Part shown: positions 24,795 to 40,214 of the stretch, piece by piece | How the letters are laid out: the number at the start of each line of letters is the position of its first letter | Position numbering within the stretch: the first letter of the stretch is position 1 | From: Eulemur rufifrons | Lineage: Eukaryota > Chordata > Mammalia > Primates > Lemuridae | NCBI RefSeq assembly: GCF_041146395.1 | Contig: NC_090985.1 | Coordinates: 1,339,501-1,403,500, forward strand | Reading direction: 5' to 3' | DNA: 64,000 bases | Made by a program: the position numbers and the translations under genes | Notes under the pieces: generated by a model | The model's input: only the letters and a program-made list of their open reading frames with translations | What the model was told of the DNA's origin: nothing | The model's database searches: none

Positions 24795-26966
24795 CTGGGA
24801 CGGGAGGCCAGCGCTTCCCTCACTTCTAGGTCGAGTCCGGCCCCTGCGCGAGTTGTTTCACTGTTGAGAAATCCAAGGCCTGGGACAGTCCACGCCCTAG
24901 CATGACAAGCACTTACAGCTCTGTCTCGCAGAATTTGCAATTCTTATGTAATTATCTTTGCTTTGTCTTTTTTAAAGAAGCAAATCCTAATATTGTCACT
25001 CCTAACCTACGAGCCAGTCCCCTCGCCCTCTGCGGCAGCGTCACCGTCGCGAGTGTGGCGTGCACGTTCCCCTGTGGGCGTCCGCCGAGTCTCTGGGGTT
25101 CCTCGGACCACGCTTTGGAAACACACTAGCCCACCTCCCTGCGTCTCCCAGACGAGGAGACGGGAGTGCGGGGGCAGGGCGGGCTTGGCTGAGTCTCCAG
25201 CAGGCGGCACAGCTGGGCCTGGGGCAAACCCTCGTTTCCCGCCCCCTCGCCCGAACCCCGGGCCGCAGCACGGATTCCACACGGTCACTCAGTGGCTGTC
25301 GGGGAGGACGGACGTGCTGGGGTTTCGTGCTCCGTGTTTGGCAGCAGGACGCAGGCTGGCCTCGCGATCGCCGACTCTGAAATCCCAAGCTGGTATCAGA
25401 TGCGTCATCCCGGCTGTGGGTCAGACTTCAGAGGGGTCACCTTGTGACCCTCCCCCGTCTTGTCGGGGACCAGGACTGGGTCCTGTAACCCGGAGACACA
25501 CCCCAGGGGACGGTTGCCAGTGCCTCCCGGCTGGGGCGACTGCCAGGAACGGGGCCTTACGGGACAGATTGGCCTCCCTGCCTTCCAGACGGAGAGTGCT
25601 CAGTAGCCCTCATCACCCGCGGCCCGAGCTCTGCCCGGCTCTGCTTGGAAGCGGGGACACGGCACCCAGGAGAGAACTGACTCCGAGCTCCGCTGCGGTT
25701 CCCTGGGCGCTGGTGGCCGGCTTCCCAGCGGCTGCCGCGGTCCCCGCGTGGCTGCGTCGTCCCTCAGCACCGAGCTGCCGCAGCCCAAGGCTCCGTCTGC
25801 CATCTCGGGGCGGCTGGAGGTGGATTTGCCGAGGAGTCGGGGATTCTAACCTGCGGGAACGAGTGGCCCTTAAGGGCAGTGGCCTCTGGGCTGAGCCAGC
25901 GCCTCGCGGCTCTGGGACTGTGGGGAAGCAGGTCCAGGTGGGAGAGCGTCCTGCCGAATCCCAAGGGAAAGCCAGAGGGAAAATGAAAAATCCAAACGCA
26001 GGACCCGACGCAGGCGTCTGAGTCAGGGTTTTAGGGGAAATACCAGCAATAAGGCAGCCACAGTTCAAAGGCTGCACAGACACAGCCTTGCGTACAAACC
26101 CGTGCGCCTCTCCGGGGCGGAGGGTGCTCGGGGGACGCGAAGGCCCCCACCCGTCCGCTGTCTTCGCAACGATCTCTTAGGGGGACCGACTACTCTGGAC
26201 TCACCGCAGGTTTGGTGACATGGACTAAAATGCCAATCGGGGCAGTTTTGCATTTCAAAAATATGGCACCTTATTTGTATTTTTAAAATCACTGTGTAAC
26301 TACTAAACTGAAACTTGAACTCAATTTTTTAAAAAGTTGTAGATTAGAAACCTGCTTGAAGCAGATAAGAGAAAAACGTCCTCAGCATTTTGGCTCCATG
26401 TGGGGAGTTCCGTCACTGATCACCCGGCGGCGTGGACACAGGCCTGGCCGGGCCCTTGTCCCTCCCCTGCCTGGGGACTCTGCGGTCCGTTTGCCGCTGT
26501 CCTGACGGTTTCCTCAGCTCTCTGGGGGCAGAGTGGTCTGAGGCACAGCCGGGCTTGTTCCAGCCGGTGCACCAGAGTTTAGCATTAAGTATTAATACTA
26601 CATTAAATATTAATACGAGTAAGTATTAGTGCTCCCCACGTGTTTCTCCCCGGAGAGTCAAACTTTCCACCCTTGCTCTGCTGGATTCAAACCGGAACGA
26701 GCCGGAAGCTGTTCCCCGCTGGTCCCCACTTCCGTGGGTGTGTCCCCTCCCCGGCCAGAGGTCGTGGCACGTGGACGCCGCCTTTTCCGTCTTCACGCTG
26801 TTGCCGCCACGTCCCTCGCTCCCCCCGGACGTGTACCTGATGGAACGATACGACGATAAAGCTGCACCGTGAGCTTCGCTCTCTGTCTGGGGGATCCGCG
26901 AAGGGGCCGGCGCGAGGCTGTCCCTGCCCAGCCTCCCTCTGTGCCGTGAATTTATTTCTGCGTTTC
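24795..26966. other. CpG-rich unique DNA inside the probable CTXND1 intron
   Basis: Bases 25000-26200 are GC-rich with frequent CpG and contain long chance frames on both strands, including one of 352 codons on + with no domain or repeat signature. Bases 26575-26630 hold a small AT-rich set of TATTAAT repeats. I see no exon with recognisable protein content. An unannotated CpG island cannot be excluded. Confidence 0.45.
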
Positions 26967-27321
26967 TGTCTGTGCGTCTGCTGGGCCGCGTAAGGGAGCG
27001 CCGTAGACTGCGTGGCGAAACTGCGGGAGGGCATTTTCTTGCAGAGCTGAGCCTGGAGTTCCAGCTCAGGGTCCGGCAGGCTGACGCGTGAGGTCCGCTC
27101 GCGGCTTGCAGGTGGTGTCTCCGCCCCGTGTGCGCACAGGGCCTGTCCCTGGCGTGTGTCTTCCTACAAGGCCCCCAGTTCTGCTGGATTGGGACCCCGC
27201 CCTTACGACCTCATTCAACCCCCATCACCTCCTAAAAGCCCCATCTCTAAGCACAGCCACATTGGGGGTTAAGGCTTCAACATATGAGTTTTGGGGGAGG
27301 GGACGCAATTCAGTCGGCAGC
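26967..27321 (-). mobile_element. MaLR solo LTR (MLT1-like), antisense
   Basis: The inverted LTR starts near GTCTGCTGGGCCGCG. It continues GCCGTAGACTGCGTGG, CTTACGACCTCATTCAACCC, CACCTCCTAAAAGCCCC and CACATTGGGGGTTAAGGC, and ends TTCAACATATGAGTTTTGGG then GACGCAATTCAGTC. The length of about 355 bp is usual for MLT1. Confidence 0.78.
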
Positions 27322-28500
27322 GGACCTGCGGGCAGAGTCTGAGTCTGGCCGAGGGGCTCCACCCCTGGGCCCTCACCGTGGGTGCCCGGGATGAGAAGCG
27401 GGGCTTGGCTGGTGCCTGCAGCCACCCACAGCAGGAAGGTGCAGGGACTGGAGCTCCCGCCACTCATCGGGGGGATGGGCTGGGCCGCAGCAGTGTGACG
27501 CCTTCACCCAGGACAGCGAGGCCCAGCTGACCACGAGCACTAATCAGCCGGCTCCGTAAACAGAAGTGCAGCCGTCATGAAGGGACCTGTCGGATCACGT
27601 CCCCCAAACCGGCAAATGGGTCAGCAGACGGCGTTTGCTCAGGACAGAGATGTCCCGCGCTGTGACCCCCACGAATCACACTGTCCCCCAGGACTGTCCG
27701 TCAGAGCCATCCGCAGGCCTGTCAGAGGGAGACGACGAGTTTATGTTAACATGATTGAAGCCATGACAACGGCCAGGGCTGGGAAGTGTGGAGGGGCTGG
27801 GACTCATGGGACGTGGTGTTTGGCATTTGCTACCTTCCGACATTTAAATGCCCCCAGCCCCTAAGGACCCTTCCGGCGCTGGGAGGCAGGATAGAGCAGC
27901 ACCATGTCAGATAACAGTGAGGACAGAGGAGAGACGTCATCATCCCCGCCTCAGACTTCTGTGAGCACCATGTTCACCCCGCTGGGTCACCCCATGACCC
28001 GGTGCGGATGCTCGAGTCCCACTCAGACCCCCGTGTTCCCTTCACCGTCCACAGGCGCATTTTCCTTCTACCAGCCGACACTCACCGCTCCCCAGGAGGC
28101 CACCCTCGGGGGCCACAGCGGCCGCGCCCATGCATGCAGAGCCCTGCAAGTGTCGGGACTTTGTGTCCCCCTGGGGCGGCCCATCGCTGACAGCTGGCTG
28201 CAGCGGAGGACGAGGGTCCCGCTCACAGCCCGCGAGGAGGACGATCTCTGCTGTGCCAGCCCCGCTCCAGAGGGCACTGGGCAGAGACCGTCCACCACCT
28301 GAGCCGCCCCTGCCGGGCTCCCTCCCCTCTCCGCCCTGCTCCCGTCCCAGAAGACAGAACAGTAATAAAAAGAGAAAGGTTCCCTGAGATGAAGAAAGCT
28401 TTACCTCTTTGGCCTAAAAGGACCAACTGCACACGAGGCATTTTTAGTGGAAAGAGACCTACACCTACATTTTTCCTGGTAATCTCTGATTTTCAAAAAT
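27322..28500. other. Unique DNA, nothing identified
   Basis: The stretch is GC-rich with moderate CpG. No repeat family or exon was recognised, and the open frames overlap on both strands and lack known motifs. Confidence 0.45.
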
Positions 28501-29735
28501 AATGGGGAAAATCCCTATAAGGATGTAAAGAGAAAGAATAACAGATTATCTGCAGAGGAGGACGATGGTGTCAACTGGCTGGAGGCTGATTCTCGCCCCC
28601 GGCAGGGACGACCTGAGCATAGATTTCGACGTGGAGACCGTGAACGAGGAGCCTACGCCAAGTGGTGCCAGTCGCCGTGAGAGCAACAGGCGGTCTCAGA
28701 CATTAACAGATTTTAAATCCCCCTCGTGCGGCAAGACGTCCACAGACCTTCCCGGCAGTAACAAATCGCGTGAAGACGAGTCTCTACCGCCAAGAAATCA
28801 ATCAAAGTGAAGGATTCAAGGGCGGGAAAGAGGAAGGGAACAAGAAAACCAACCGGGTGCAGATAATTACAACAGGGGCATAAAACAATGTAAATGTTAA
28901 AAATAACTTGGGGAAAATGTTACATGACATAAAAGCTTTATACCCATAATTTGCATCTAAAATTCTATATTATTTCAATAAAAATTAGTGGGGGGAAGGT
29001 GAAGGAAAATTGGAGTACAATACATTTTTTGTATTATTTGGGTAAGGCCAATAAATAGTGTTTTATTGTAATATTGACAGAAAAGTGTAGGTTCAGACGT
29101 GTGTTTGAACATTGAAAGATAACACAGAGTGATGTAAAATATTTGAATGATGTAATTAATAAGTTGAACAGACGTTTTATTACCTGTAGGGAACACACAT
29201 TGTTTTTAAATGGTCATAGAACATTTACAAAAGTTGACTAACAATAGATTTACAAAAGAAACATCCATAAGTTTTAAAAAGTAAAAATTCTGTGGGCTTC
29301 ATTTCTGACCACAAAAGATTAAACAAACTAACAAACCAACAAGCTTCTTGATTTAAATAACATTAAAAAATAGTTACTGAGTCAATGAGAAAAGTGAGCT
29401 GCAGTTACAGAATATCTAGAAAGTCACTGTAATGAGGACACTACATACGAAAACTCACAGGGTTTTATTTAGGTGAGTGACAGCTGTTTACTCTGGGGCA
29501 AAACCAAAACTTCCATCGTTGAACAGAGGAATCACATGCAGCAAAAACAAGGCATCGACTTAGGAAGTTAAATATAAACGACATCAGGAAAATCCGGAAG
29601 ATGAGATTAGTAGAGTTCAAAGTACAAATTAATGATTCACAGAACAGAAAACCAACAGAGTTAAAAATAAACCCCGGAGCAAGTTATTTGAAATAGTTTG
29701 AACCTGGACAAACTTTTGGCGAGTCTGATAGGAGC
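28500..29735 (+). mobile_element. L1M fragment with ORF2 remnant, sense
   Basis: The right end (29635-29735) follows the L1 ORF2 reverse-transcriptase N-terminal region at the DNA level: CAGAACAGAAAACCAACAGAG, CAAGTTATTTGAAATAG, then CTGGACAAACTTTTGGCGAG. Bases 28800-29630 are A-rich on + as in sense L1. Bases 28500-28800 are less certain. Frames are destroyed. Confidence 0.55.
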
Positions 29736-31239
29736 GAGACGCCGGGGAGACGAGAGACGGGACAGGGCCGCGCTCTGTAAAACCCCGCCAGTACCTTTGG
29801 AGGCTTCACTGATGTGGGTGTTTTCCCAGAAAAATGTAAACTGCAAACTGGCTCACAATGAGGTGGGAAACCCAAATTAAGCCGTGCCTGTGGGGTGTTG
29901 GTCCAGAGTGCTGCTCGGCCCACGGTGGGCTGGGTCCAGCGGCCAGATGAAGGCCAAGTCCTGGAAGCCGCCCGACGTCCTCGGTGCTCCCGGGACTGGG
30001 GGAGCGTGTCTTGTTCTGAGAGCTGGGACGGCCTGGCGGCCACCATTCAAATTCTTTCCCCCCATACATCTGACAGACACGTTCCTCCTTTCCCCACTGA
30101 GGGACAAATGTATTTCCTGTTAATATTTCCATTGCGCAGCTCAAGCTCCAGTATCACCTATTCTGAGTATGTTTCATATGATTAAAGTTCCCAAGGTGCT
30201 TATTTCTGACCACGGGGCCAGTTCACCTGTGCCTTCCAGGTGGAGCCCCTCCTTGGGGACGACGGTGCCCCATCTCCTTGGGAAGCTGCTGGCAGCTAGC
30301 AAGTCTGCTCCAGGCCCTGCTGCGGGGGCCTGGGTGGCCCTTCAAGGGGCGGGAAGGGGATTCCCAGCGTCCTCAGCTCTCTGCAAGAGTTCCAATGTCA
30401 CAGCGCCTTGGACACATGTGTGCCACCCTCCTGGGCACTGGCCTCCAGGATGCCGGGTGGGAGCTTGTCCCGGAACCCGCAGCATCTGGGATCCAGAGCG
30501 GCTCCTCCCTCAGAGCAGCAGCCCACCCCATGCCTGGTGCTCGTATCCCCAGATTCTTCATTTCAGGGGCTGCGTTGCTCTCTCCTCCCCTGGACATTGT
30601 CAGGGAGCCGGGGCTGCGGGAGGGGATTCCTGAAGGGGGTGGAGTCCCGGCAGTTCCCGCTCAAGGCCCCCCCCACAGACGTGCCTGCCTCCCCGCCCAC
30701 CCCCGTTTCCCAAGGTGTGCTCATCTGCATTCGTCTCCCAGAGAGAAATGCTAAACTTCCGCCTGGCTGACTGACCCCAAATGACGTTTAGAAATGTCTG
30801 TCTTGATCTCATCTCTCACTGGAAACTCTGAGTACCGTGTCCGTGTTCCGCAGGGCTGGCTGGGCCCACCAAGCTGCATCAGGCGTGTTTTGTGGTTCTA
30901 CTCCTGTTAGACATGAAAATAGGACACTTAACTTTTGCTAGTATTTCGCCCAAATTCACGCAAATATCCTCTGCAGAGCTGCATGAACTGATTTTCTGTG
31001 TTCGAAGGGCAAACCGACAAAAGCTCAGAGTTTTGCCAGTGAGGGAAGAGATGCTTCTTTCCCAAAGAACCTATTCCATTTGTTTCCAGCCACGAATTGA
31101 GACGTCCTCCTTTCCTTCCCACAAACTTGACAACGGTTGGGTGGCAGCAGGGGCCAGCAGGGTGACACGCACTTTGCTGCAACTGAAGAAGTCATTTGCG
31201 CCTTGTTTTGGGAGCATCAGTCTTTTCGTGTATTAGCAG

Positions 31240-31370
31240 AATCAGCAGTGAGGGCTTTGGAGACCACCCAGTCCAGCGCCGTTATTTTAGATTCAGGAGG
31301 CCAGCGAGGCTCAGACAGGGCAAATGATCTGGTCAGAGATCCCCGTAGGGGACCAGACCTTGAGTTCTGG
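31240..31370 (-). mobile_element. MIR-like fragment, antisense
   Basis: CGCCGTTATTTTAGATTCAGG, then GCGAGGCTCAGACAGGGCAA and CTGGTCAGAG, is consistent with a diverged antisense MIR. Confidence 0.5.
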
Positions 31371-31689
31371 TCGCTGACGAGTGCCGTGACTTGGCACTAC
31401 CCAGGGGGCCTCCCACCGACATCGATGGTTTCCTGGAGTGGGTTCCGATGGTGGAAGGTGGGCTCTGGTGCCAGGACGCGATGGGAAAAAGCCATCCTGT
31501 ATTTGTTCAGGGCCAGTTGCAAGCGGGGCCTCAGTTCTGGTACGGGCTGAACAGCAACGTGCTGAGCCTTGGGGAGGCAAAGAATAATCTAGGAAATCGA
31601 GACGGGATTCCCAGGGATCAGGCAGAGAGCTGGAATCCTACTCGATCATTGTCATGTTGGCTATTAATTTTGGTAAATAATTTCCTTCA

Positions 31690-31865
31690 AGCTAAGGAAT
31701 TTCTATTCCTAGCCGGGGCAAAGTATTTAAATTCTCTAAGTTTTAGTTCTTTTATGTGGAAAAAAGGAGTAATAATACTACCAGCTCTGTAGGCTTGCAG
31801 GGAGGATTAAAGCAAGCGTGAGGCTCTTCCCGCGGTGTCTGACGGACGCCCAGCACTCGGTACAC
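31690..31865 (+). mobile_element. MIR SINE, sense
   Basis: AATTCTCTAAGTTTTAGTTC, GTAATAATACTACCAGCTC, GGAGGATTAAAGCAAGCG and GACGCCCAGCACTCGG match the 3' half of MIR in sense orientation. Confidence 0.75.
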
Positions 31866-32019
31866 GCCAGCTGCTCCCAGTATCCTCACGACCTTCAGAA
31901 CTTTTCCAGGGTGTGTTTTTCTCCGCTGTCTGGGAACAGACATCCTGATGTTGAACCCGATTTATATCCTGGAGCAGAGCCTCCGTGGTACGCTACTTCC
32001 TAACACCCTGTTGGATTCA

Positions 32020-34400
32020 AATGTTAGTATTTTATTTGTGGTTTTTATAACCATTACTAAGAAAATGGAATCTACTTTTTGTGTACTATTTTGTTAGATT
32101 TTTATATCTAGGTTATGCTAATTTCTTAGCACAAATTGGAAATATTTCTACATGTTTATGTGCTCTCCGGTGGGTTAAGAGGAATTATCAGTTCCTTATA
32201 AGTTTTTAACTTAGCTTGTGACTGGGGTCGTTTCCGGAAATGGGTGGTCAACGCTTTTCAGTTTCTTGTATAGAAGCCAATGCATTGCCAGTTTCTACCT
32301 CGACTTGTAACAGTTTGGGGAATTTATGACTTCCTGGGAAACTGTCCATATTACGTACATATTCAACTTCACTTACATCACATTACATACACAATGTTAT
32401 TACTTTCTGTGTCCTTCTTGGCTGTGATTATTTGCTTATTTCTTATTGTACTCGTTATTTATTCGTGTTTCCTCTTGGTCAGACTTTCCAGAAGTTTCTC
32501 CATTTTTTGGTGTTTTAAAATTATTGAAGTTTTACATCAATTGTATACTTTCTTTTGCTTTCCAATAAACTTTCTTATTATTATTTTACCTTTTTCCCTA
32601 AATATTATCTATTATCTTTTTCTGCCAACATTTTATTTGAAAGAGTTAAACATGCAGAAAATTAGAATATCTGTTTACCTACCATCTACTTTAACCAATA
32701 TTTACATTTTGTCATGTTTATTTCCTTTTTACAGAAGAAAGAGAACATCCCGGACGTGGTTCAGCCCAGCTCGTATTCAAACTGGAGCCCATTTCCCACT
32801 TCCCTTTGCCAGAGGTGAGTCCAGCACCGCAGTGGTTACGAATCATTTCTGTGCACATTTAATATTTTTGCTATATAAGAATGTATTCACACACCACACT
32901 GAGCGTTATTTCCTGTGGTTTTAAAACTTTAAATATTGGCCGGGTGCTACTGCCATGCCAGTCCAATTAATGGACTTTTAAGTTATTTCAAATTTTTTAT
33001 TTATAAAAACAATGCTTCAGTGAACATTCTTCTGCAGGTAAACGTGGGCCAGGTTTTTCCTAGAGTCCATGCATCGGTACGGAATTCCCGAGTCATGTAA
33101 CAGGCACATCTCCAGCTTTATTAGATGTGGCCTATTTTTCCTCCCAAGTGGTCGTTCCCGACCAAGGCTGTCACCAGCAGTCCTTGGAAGCCTCTGCCAT
33201 TTCCCAACCTTGGCATGACCTGGTATCATCAGCCTGGAATTTCTGCCACTATGGTGGGCGTGAATCGTATACCATCACGGATTTAGTTTGCATTTCCCTG
33301 AATTCTAATGTCTTGTGCATCTTTTCAAACTTTTATTGGGGATTTAGTTTTCTCCTTTTCAAATTATTGGGTTGATTTTCTCGCTTGCCGTTTAGACGTC
33401 ACCTTTATTCTAGGTGACATTTCTTCATGGGTCTCGTGCTTTGCGGGTTTTCTCCCTGTCTGCGGGTCGTCTTTCAAGGTTGCTCTTAGAATCCTGTTTG
33501 TTCGTGTGCAGATGCTTTAAATTTTCATGCAGTGAGCCCCGTCAGTCTTTTCCTTTATAATTTATGCTTTTTGTGACTTCTTAAATCCTTTCCTGTCCTT
33601 TCGTCGTAAACATATTCTCCTGTATGTATATTCTAGAATTCTGAGACGTTGTTTTTCACATTTAGGGTTTTAATCCATCTGAAATGGATTTTCGTGTGGG
33701 GGTTCAGATTTATGTCTCCTCATGTGGGTAAAAATTCTCTCCTCCGTGTTTATTGACTGGTCTGTCCTTTCCCTGGTGATTTGATGCCACTTCTGTTCCC
33801 ATCTGTACGTTGGTCCATTTCTGGGCCTTCCAGCTTTCTGAAGTTGTTTACTTTCTGTCCCTGTGCCCATGACATACTATGTCAAACTGCATTAAGATGG
33901 TTTATAATACATCTTGCTCTGTGCTCCTCCCAGTTGCCCGCCGTGTAGTTTCTGTTCAAGAGGACTGTGGCCTCGCACGCTCTGATGTGTGTTAGGATCG
34001 TCTTGCTGAGTCCACGAGGAACTCTGCTGGGATGCTGATTGGAACTGCATGAATTTAAAATTTAATTCGTAATGAATTATCATCTTTATAATATTGAATC
34101 TTCCCATGCATGATAAAAGTCTTCAGACTTTAATTCATGTCTGTTAATCATGTTTTATAGTTTTCTCTATGAGAAAGCACAGTTTCTGTTTATTTCTAGG
34201 TACTTTGTGGTTTATAGTACGGTATCGATTTTTAAAAATTTTATAATTGTTCATTGTCAATGTGTAGGAACAATATAAATTTTTATAGATAAATTTTGAA
34301 TCCAGCAAATTTATTGAGCACTATTATTAATCTATTTGTTTATAGTTTCTATTTAGAAAATCATAGTCTGCAAAGAACAGTTTTATCTCTTTCTTCCCAC
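32020..34400 (-). mobile_element. L1M fragments, antisense
   Basis: Antisense L1 is seen in several blocks: TTGGTCAGACTTTCCAGAAG (ORF2 N-terminal side), GCAGAAAATTAGAATATCTG, GCATTTCCCTGAATTCTAATG, and GTTTTAATCCATCTGAAATGG to GACTGGTCTGTCC. The order runs through ORF2 towards its 5' side without an intact frame. One 214-codon open frame at 32280 is antisense L1 and not a gene. Confidence 0.7.
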
Positions 34401-35876
34401 GTTGCCACTTTTTTCTTTTTCTGTTCAATTGGCTCAGATTACAAGCAAACTGAAGTTTTCCAGTTTCTCCCAGTCCCCCCGGGCTCAGAGCTCCAGGGCC
34501 TCCTCGCTGCCGTGCCTGACGCTGTCCGACCCAGGGCCTTCTGCTGCCCTGCTGGGGACCCTGCGGACAGCCACCCACTTCTCTCTCTTTTTTTATAAGC
34601 AGCTCCATTTATTTGAGTAAATAGCTTGTAAATAAATCACTGGTAGACATTACAAAATTAAATACATTTTCAACAGCTTGTCAGTATATGTAAAATTCAC
34701 AAACATAGTTCTTTCAGAAAATAAAGTATGTTCAGAGCACCCCTTTTATAAAATGCCCGATCCCCGACCTTGGACAGGGTGCCCTGGACACATGTCACCG
34801 TGGGTGGGGTTTCTGGGGGGGGAGGGGGGCGGGGGGTGGGGGGGAGGCGGAGTTTCTACTCTGACCTTTGACCCTGCCCACATCCCATCTAAATTTTGAT
34901 CCTTCTCCAGAGAGCTGAGGGGCGGGCAGGTGCCCGGGCCCAGCTGCCAGCACAGGGGTCAGGGTGCAAGCTGGGGCCCGGAGAGCCCAAAGTCCTCGCG
35001 CGCCAGGAGCCATTGAGAGGAGCAGGGAATGCGATGGGCACACGTCCCAGCCCGCAGGTGCCCCGTGTCGGCTTCCTCCCACCTGCCCGTCCGCAGCCAC
35101 TCACGCAGGCCTGACGCCGCGGAGAGGTGCAGCCTCTCTTGACCGAGGCCGCCCGTGACTGTCAGTCTGACCCCACGCGCGTCCTGAATTCCAGAAATTC
35201 CTCCCCTTTCTCTCGAGAGCACCCTCACCTGTTTCCAAGCACCACTGCGAACGTTCCCAGGCATTTTTTACTTCTTTGGTGATTTCAGTGTGATGTAAAG
35301 AAAGAGCAGAAAGAGGAATCAACTCATCATTAGAAACGACTGGGATGTCTCCCCGGCTCTTTGCTCTTTCGCCCACGTGCTGGTCTGTCCTTCGTGTCTT
35401 ATTCAGAGGATCACGGTTTACGGAGCTTTACTGAGTGTTTGCAGCAGATTCTATTTAAAATTTACTTCTGGTTTGTGAAATGCATCATTTGCTACGTGTT
35501 TCCCCTGAATCTTGAATTCTAGCTTCTTATTTCATGTTACAAAGAAAAGAAAAACCGGCAAACGACTGGCATGCAGGAGCTGTCCACACTGCCCAGCGTG
35601 TGGGGCAAAAGCCCTCCGGCTCCCACGGCGGCTCGAGAGCCCCGTGTGGGCGCCCAGCTCGCCAGGCGGTGGAGCAAACTTACTAGTTAACAGCATCACA
35701 GTCTTTCACACTTAAACGTCTCTTTTCAGTTTAAATATTTAGTCATTCAATTTTCCACTTCCCACCAGGGAAGATGTCAACGGTCCGTCCTTTAGGAACA
35801 CGTGCAGGCTCTGTGGGTTCTGCCCCTTCTCCTGTCTGCCCCCCAGGCTGACGTCTGGGCGCACGAGGGGTTACTA
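34401..35876. other. Unique DNA with a G-rich tract
   Basis: Bases 34815-34852 are a dense G tract (GGGGGGGGAGGGGGGCGGGG and on), able to form a quadruplex on the + strand. The rest is mixed sequence without identified repeats or exons. Confidence 0.5.
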
Positions 35877-36079
35877 CAGGGACACCTCCGAGATGTCAGA
35901 CCACTGCGGTAGAGCGAATAGCGGAACCAAGTGAGTTGCACACATTTTTTGGTTTCCCAGTGCATATAAAAGTTACGTTTACACTATACTGTAGTTTATT
36001 AAGTGTGTAATAGCATCATATCTAAAAAAAACCCCATGTGCATACGTTAATTTAAAAATACCTTCTTGCTAAAAGATGC

Positions 36080-38200
<2,121 letters not shown>

Positions 38201-38613
38201 GGCTACCGTAGGGTTGCTGATTAGCATAATTTCAATACAGCTGTACCTTAGGGAACAGGGAGGTCAGCGGGGAGGCGGAGAGGTGGAAACTGACCAGTCG
38301 GAGCACACAGAACGCTCACCGATTCAATTCACCATCTCGGATGGGCCCGGTTCCTGGTGTCCCCACCGGTTACAGCAGTAACATCAAAGATCACCAGCCA
38401 CAAGTCACACTAACAGATACAATAATGATAAAAAGGTCGAAATGTTGCAAGAATTACCCAGCTAAGGCACAGAGACGCGAAGTGAGCACGTGCTGTTGGA
38501 AAAACGGTGCCGACTGACTTGCTGGGTACAGGGTCGCGCAAACCTTCAGCTCACAGAAAACGCAGACCCGTGGAGGGCAGTGACGCGAAATGCAGTGAAA
38601 TGGGCTATGCCTG

Positions 38614-39147
38614 CATGTCCCCGTGGCAGTGGACAGGGAGCATCTTCAGATCTGTGCCCTGTCCCCAGGTCCCTGCTGGCTTCTGCTCCCTGGGAGGTGA
38701 CGGTTGGGTGTGTCAGGTCCCTCTGGCCTCTTGGGCTGGTGGCCATTTGCCCCGGTCTCCAAGTCCTCACTCACGGCTGTGCCTTCGTCCCAGCCCTGAG
38801 CCTTTGCGCCTCTCCCGTCACGTCTTGGAATGACAGTGCCGTCTGGTGCCCGCTCGCCCCACACAGGCAGCAGGGTGCCTGCGTCCAGCGGGCTGGCCCG
38901 GATTACCTGATTCTCTGGGGCTGTGCCTGCTTCTTGCTGTGGATTAGATATTTCACAGCTCAGAAGGGTGGCCGTAACTTGTGGAGAACGGGTAGCAGCG
39001 CAGACAACTCTTGCCTGGTGCAAGGCAAGGACCTTTGGTAGCAGACACCGTCCCGAAGCCTGCAGTTCTGCTGTCCTGGGGGACGTAAGCCGGCGATCTT
39101 ACTCAAGCAACCTTTCTTTCGCTCTCTTCCATTCTGCGCGAGCCAGC
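38614..39147. other. Unique DNA, nothing identified
   Basis: GC-moderate sequence between Tigger1 and a MaLR LTR. No exon or repeat was recognised. Confidence 0.5.
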
Positions 39148-39432
39148 TGTCTCAGCCGGTGTGGGCTGCCGTAGCAAAAATACCATAAACCGAGTGGCTT
39201 ATAAACAAGCACTCATTTCTCACAGTTCTGCGACCGTGGGTCAGAGAGGGCAGGTTCGTGTCTGGGGAGGGCCCGTTCGGACCGATGGCGCCTTCCGACT
39301 GTGTCCTCACGTGGCGGGAGGGGCGAGGCACTCCCGGGCTGCTGTTAGCAGGGCCCTGACCGCACGTGGGGGCCCTGCCCTCACCCCTCCTCGCCTCCCA
39401 GGCCCCGCACGCTGCTGACTGGAGATCAGGTG
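39148..39432 (-). mobile_element. MaLR LTR (MLT1/MST-like), antisense, incomplete
   Basis: The inverted LTR starts TGTCTCAGCCGGTGTGGGCTG, then CCATAAACCGAGTGGCTTAT, CATTTCTCACAGTTCTGCG and CGACTGTGTCCTCACGTGGC. The other terminus is missing or too diverged after about 39430. Confidence 0.78.
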
Positions 39433-40214
39433 TCAGCATAAAAAGTCTGAAGGGACACAGACATTCAGACCAAGCCCCGGATTTACCATTTTGCCGGCTT
39501 CCTTCTTAGGGAATTACATAAACCATTGCCACTTGCTTACTTTGTATATTTGCATGAGAGTCATAATTTTAACCTTTTGAAAATTATACTTTGACATTTC
39601 TATTTTCCCCTTGGAAATAAGGCAATGTATCAAAATTGAAAATCATTCATACCACAACGCTGATGTGCAGAGAAAATGTAACGCCTCTGTTTTGCCTATA
39701 ATTGAAGTAATCTTTCTCCTAGTGTCTGACACAGCCTAGATTTCATCTGATTCAATGATTTCGTGCAGTACCCTAAGGCAACGTCCAGGCTCTCCAGGGA
39801 AAAGTCTGAGGTCCTTCAGATAGTTTTCTTTTTCCTCCTTCCCTAAGATGTGCCTGGATCTGAGAGGAGCCCTGTGAGGGTTCTGGTCCTCGTGGTCTCC
39901 AGGCAACGCCCCTGCTGCCCGGCCTGTGCGCCCCGCAAGCCCCCAGTGCTCCAGCTGTGGGCCCCAGTCGCTGGGCTTTGTATCACGGTCTCTGGCTGCA
40001 AATCTCTGAGGCCCCTGCTCTCCGCCCCCGCCCCCTCTCCCCCCCTCCTCTCCCCCTGCTCCCCCCCCCTCGCTTTCCACCTGGCCTGGGGGCCCTGCCG
40101 CTCACCCCGTCTCTGCCACGGGGTGCTGAGCCCCCTGCGGGCCCCACAGCTACACAGAAACTGAGGGCAGCTAGAAAAGCTAAACCCAGGGCCACTCCCA
40201 TCCTGACGTAGTTG
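39433..40214. other. Unique DNA with a C-rich tract
   Basis: Bases 39480-39720 are AT-rich. Bases 40020-40075 are a CT-rich tract (CCCCCGCCCCCTCTCCCCCC and on). No gene was identified. Confidence 0.5.

Larger units (their letters stand above)
29736..32020. other. Unique intronic DNA with two MIR fragments
   Basis: This is mixed-composition sequence. Bases 30880-31230 are AT-moderate, CpG-poor and free of repeats that I recognise. Two MIR pieces lie at the right. No exon can be supported. Confidence 0.45.

Noticed and set aside
24963..26021. 352-codon open frame on +
   Set aside because: GC-rich chance frame with opposed open frames. No recognisable domain, and its start lies in L1-like or unassigned sequence.
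32280..32924. 214-codon hydrophobic open frame as a membrane protein
   Set aside because: It is antisense L1 sequence, whose T-rich strand translates to Leu/Ile/Phe-rich stretches.
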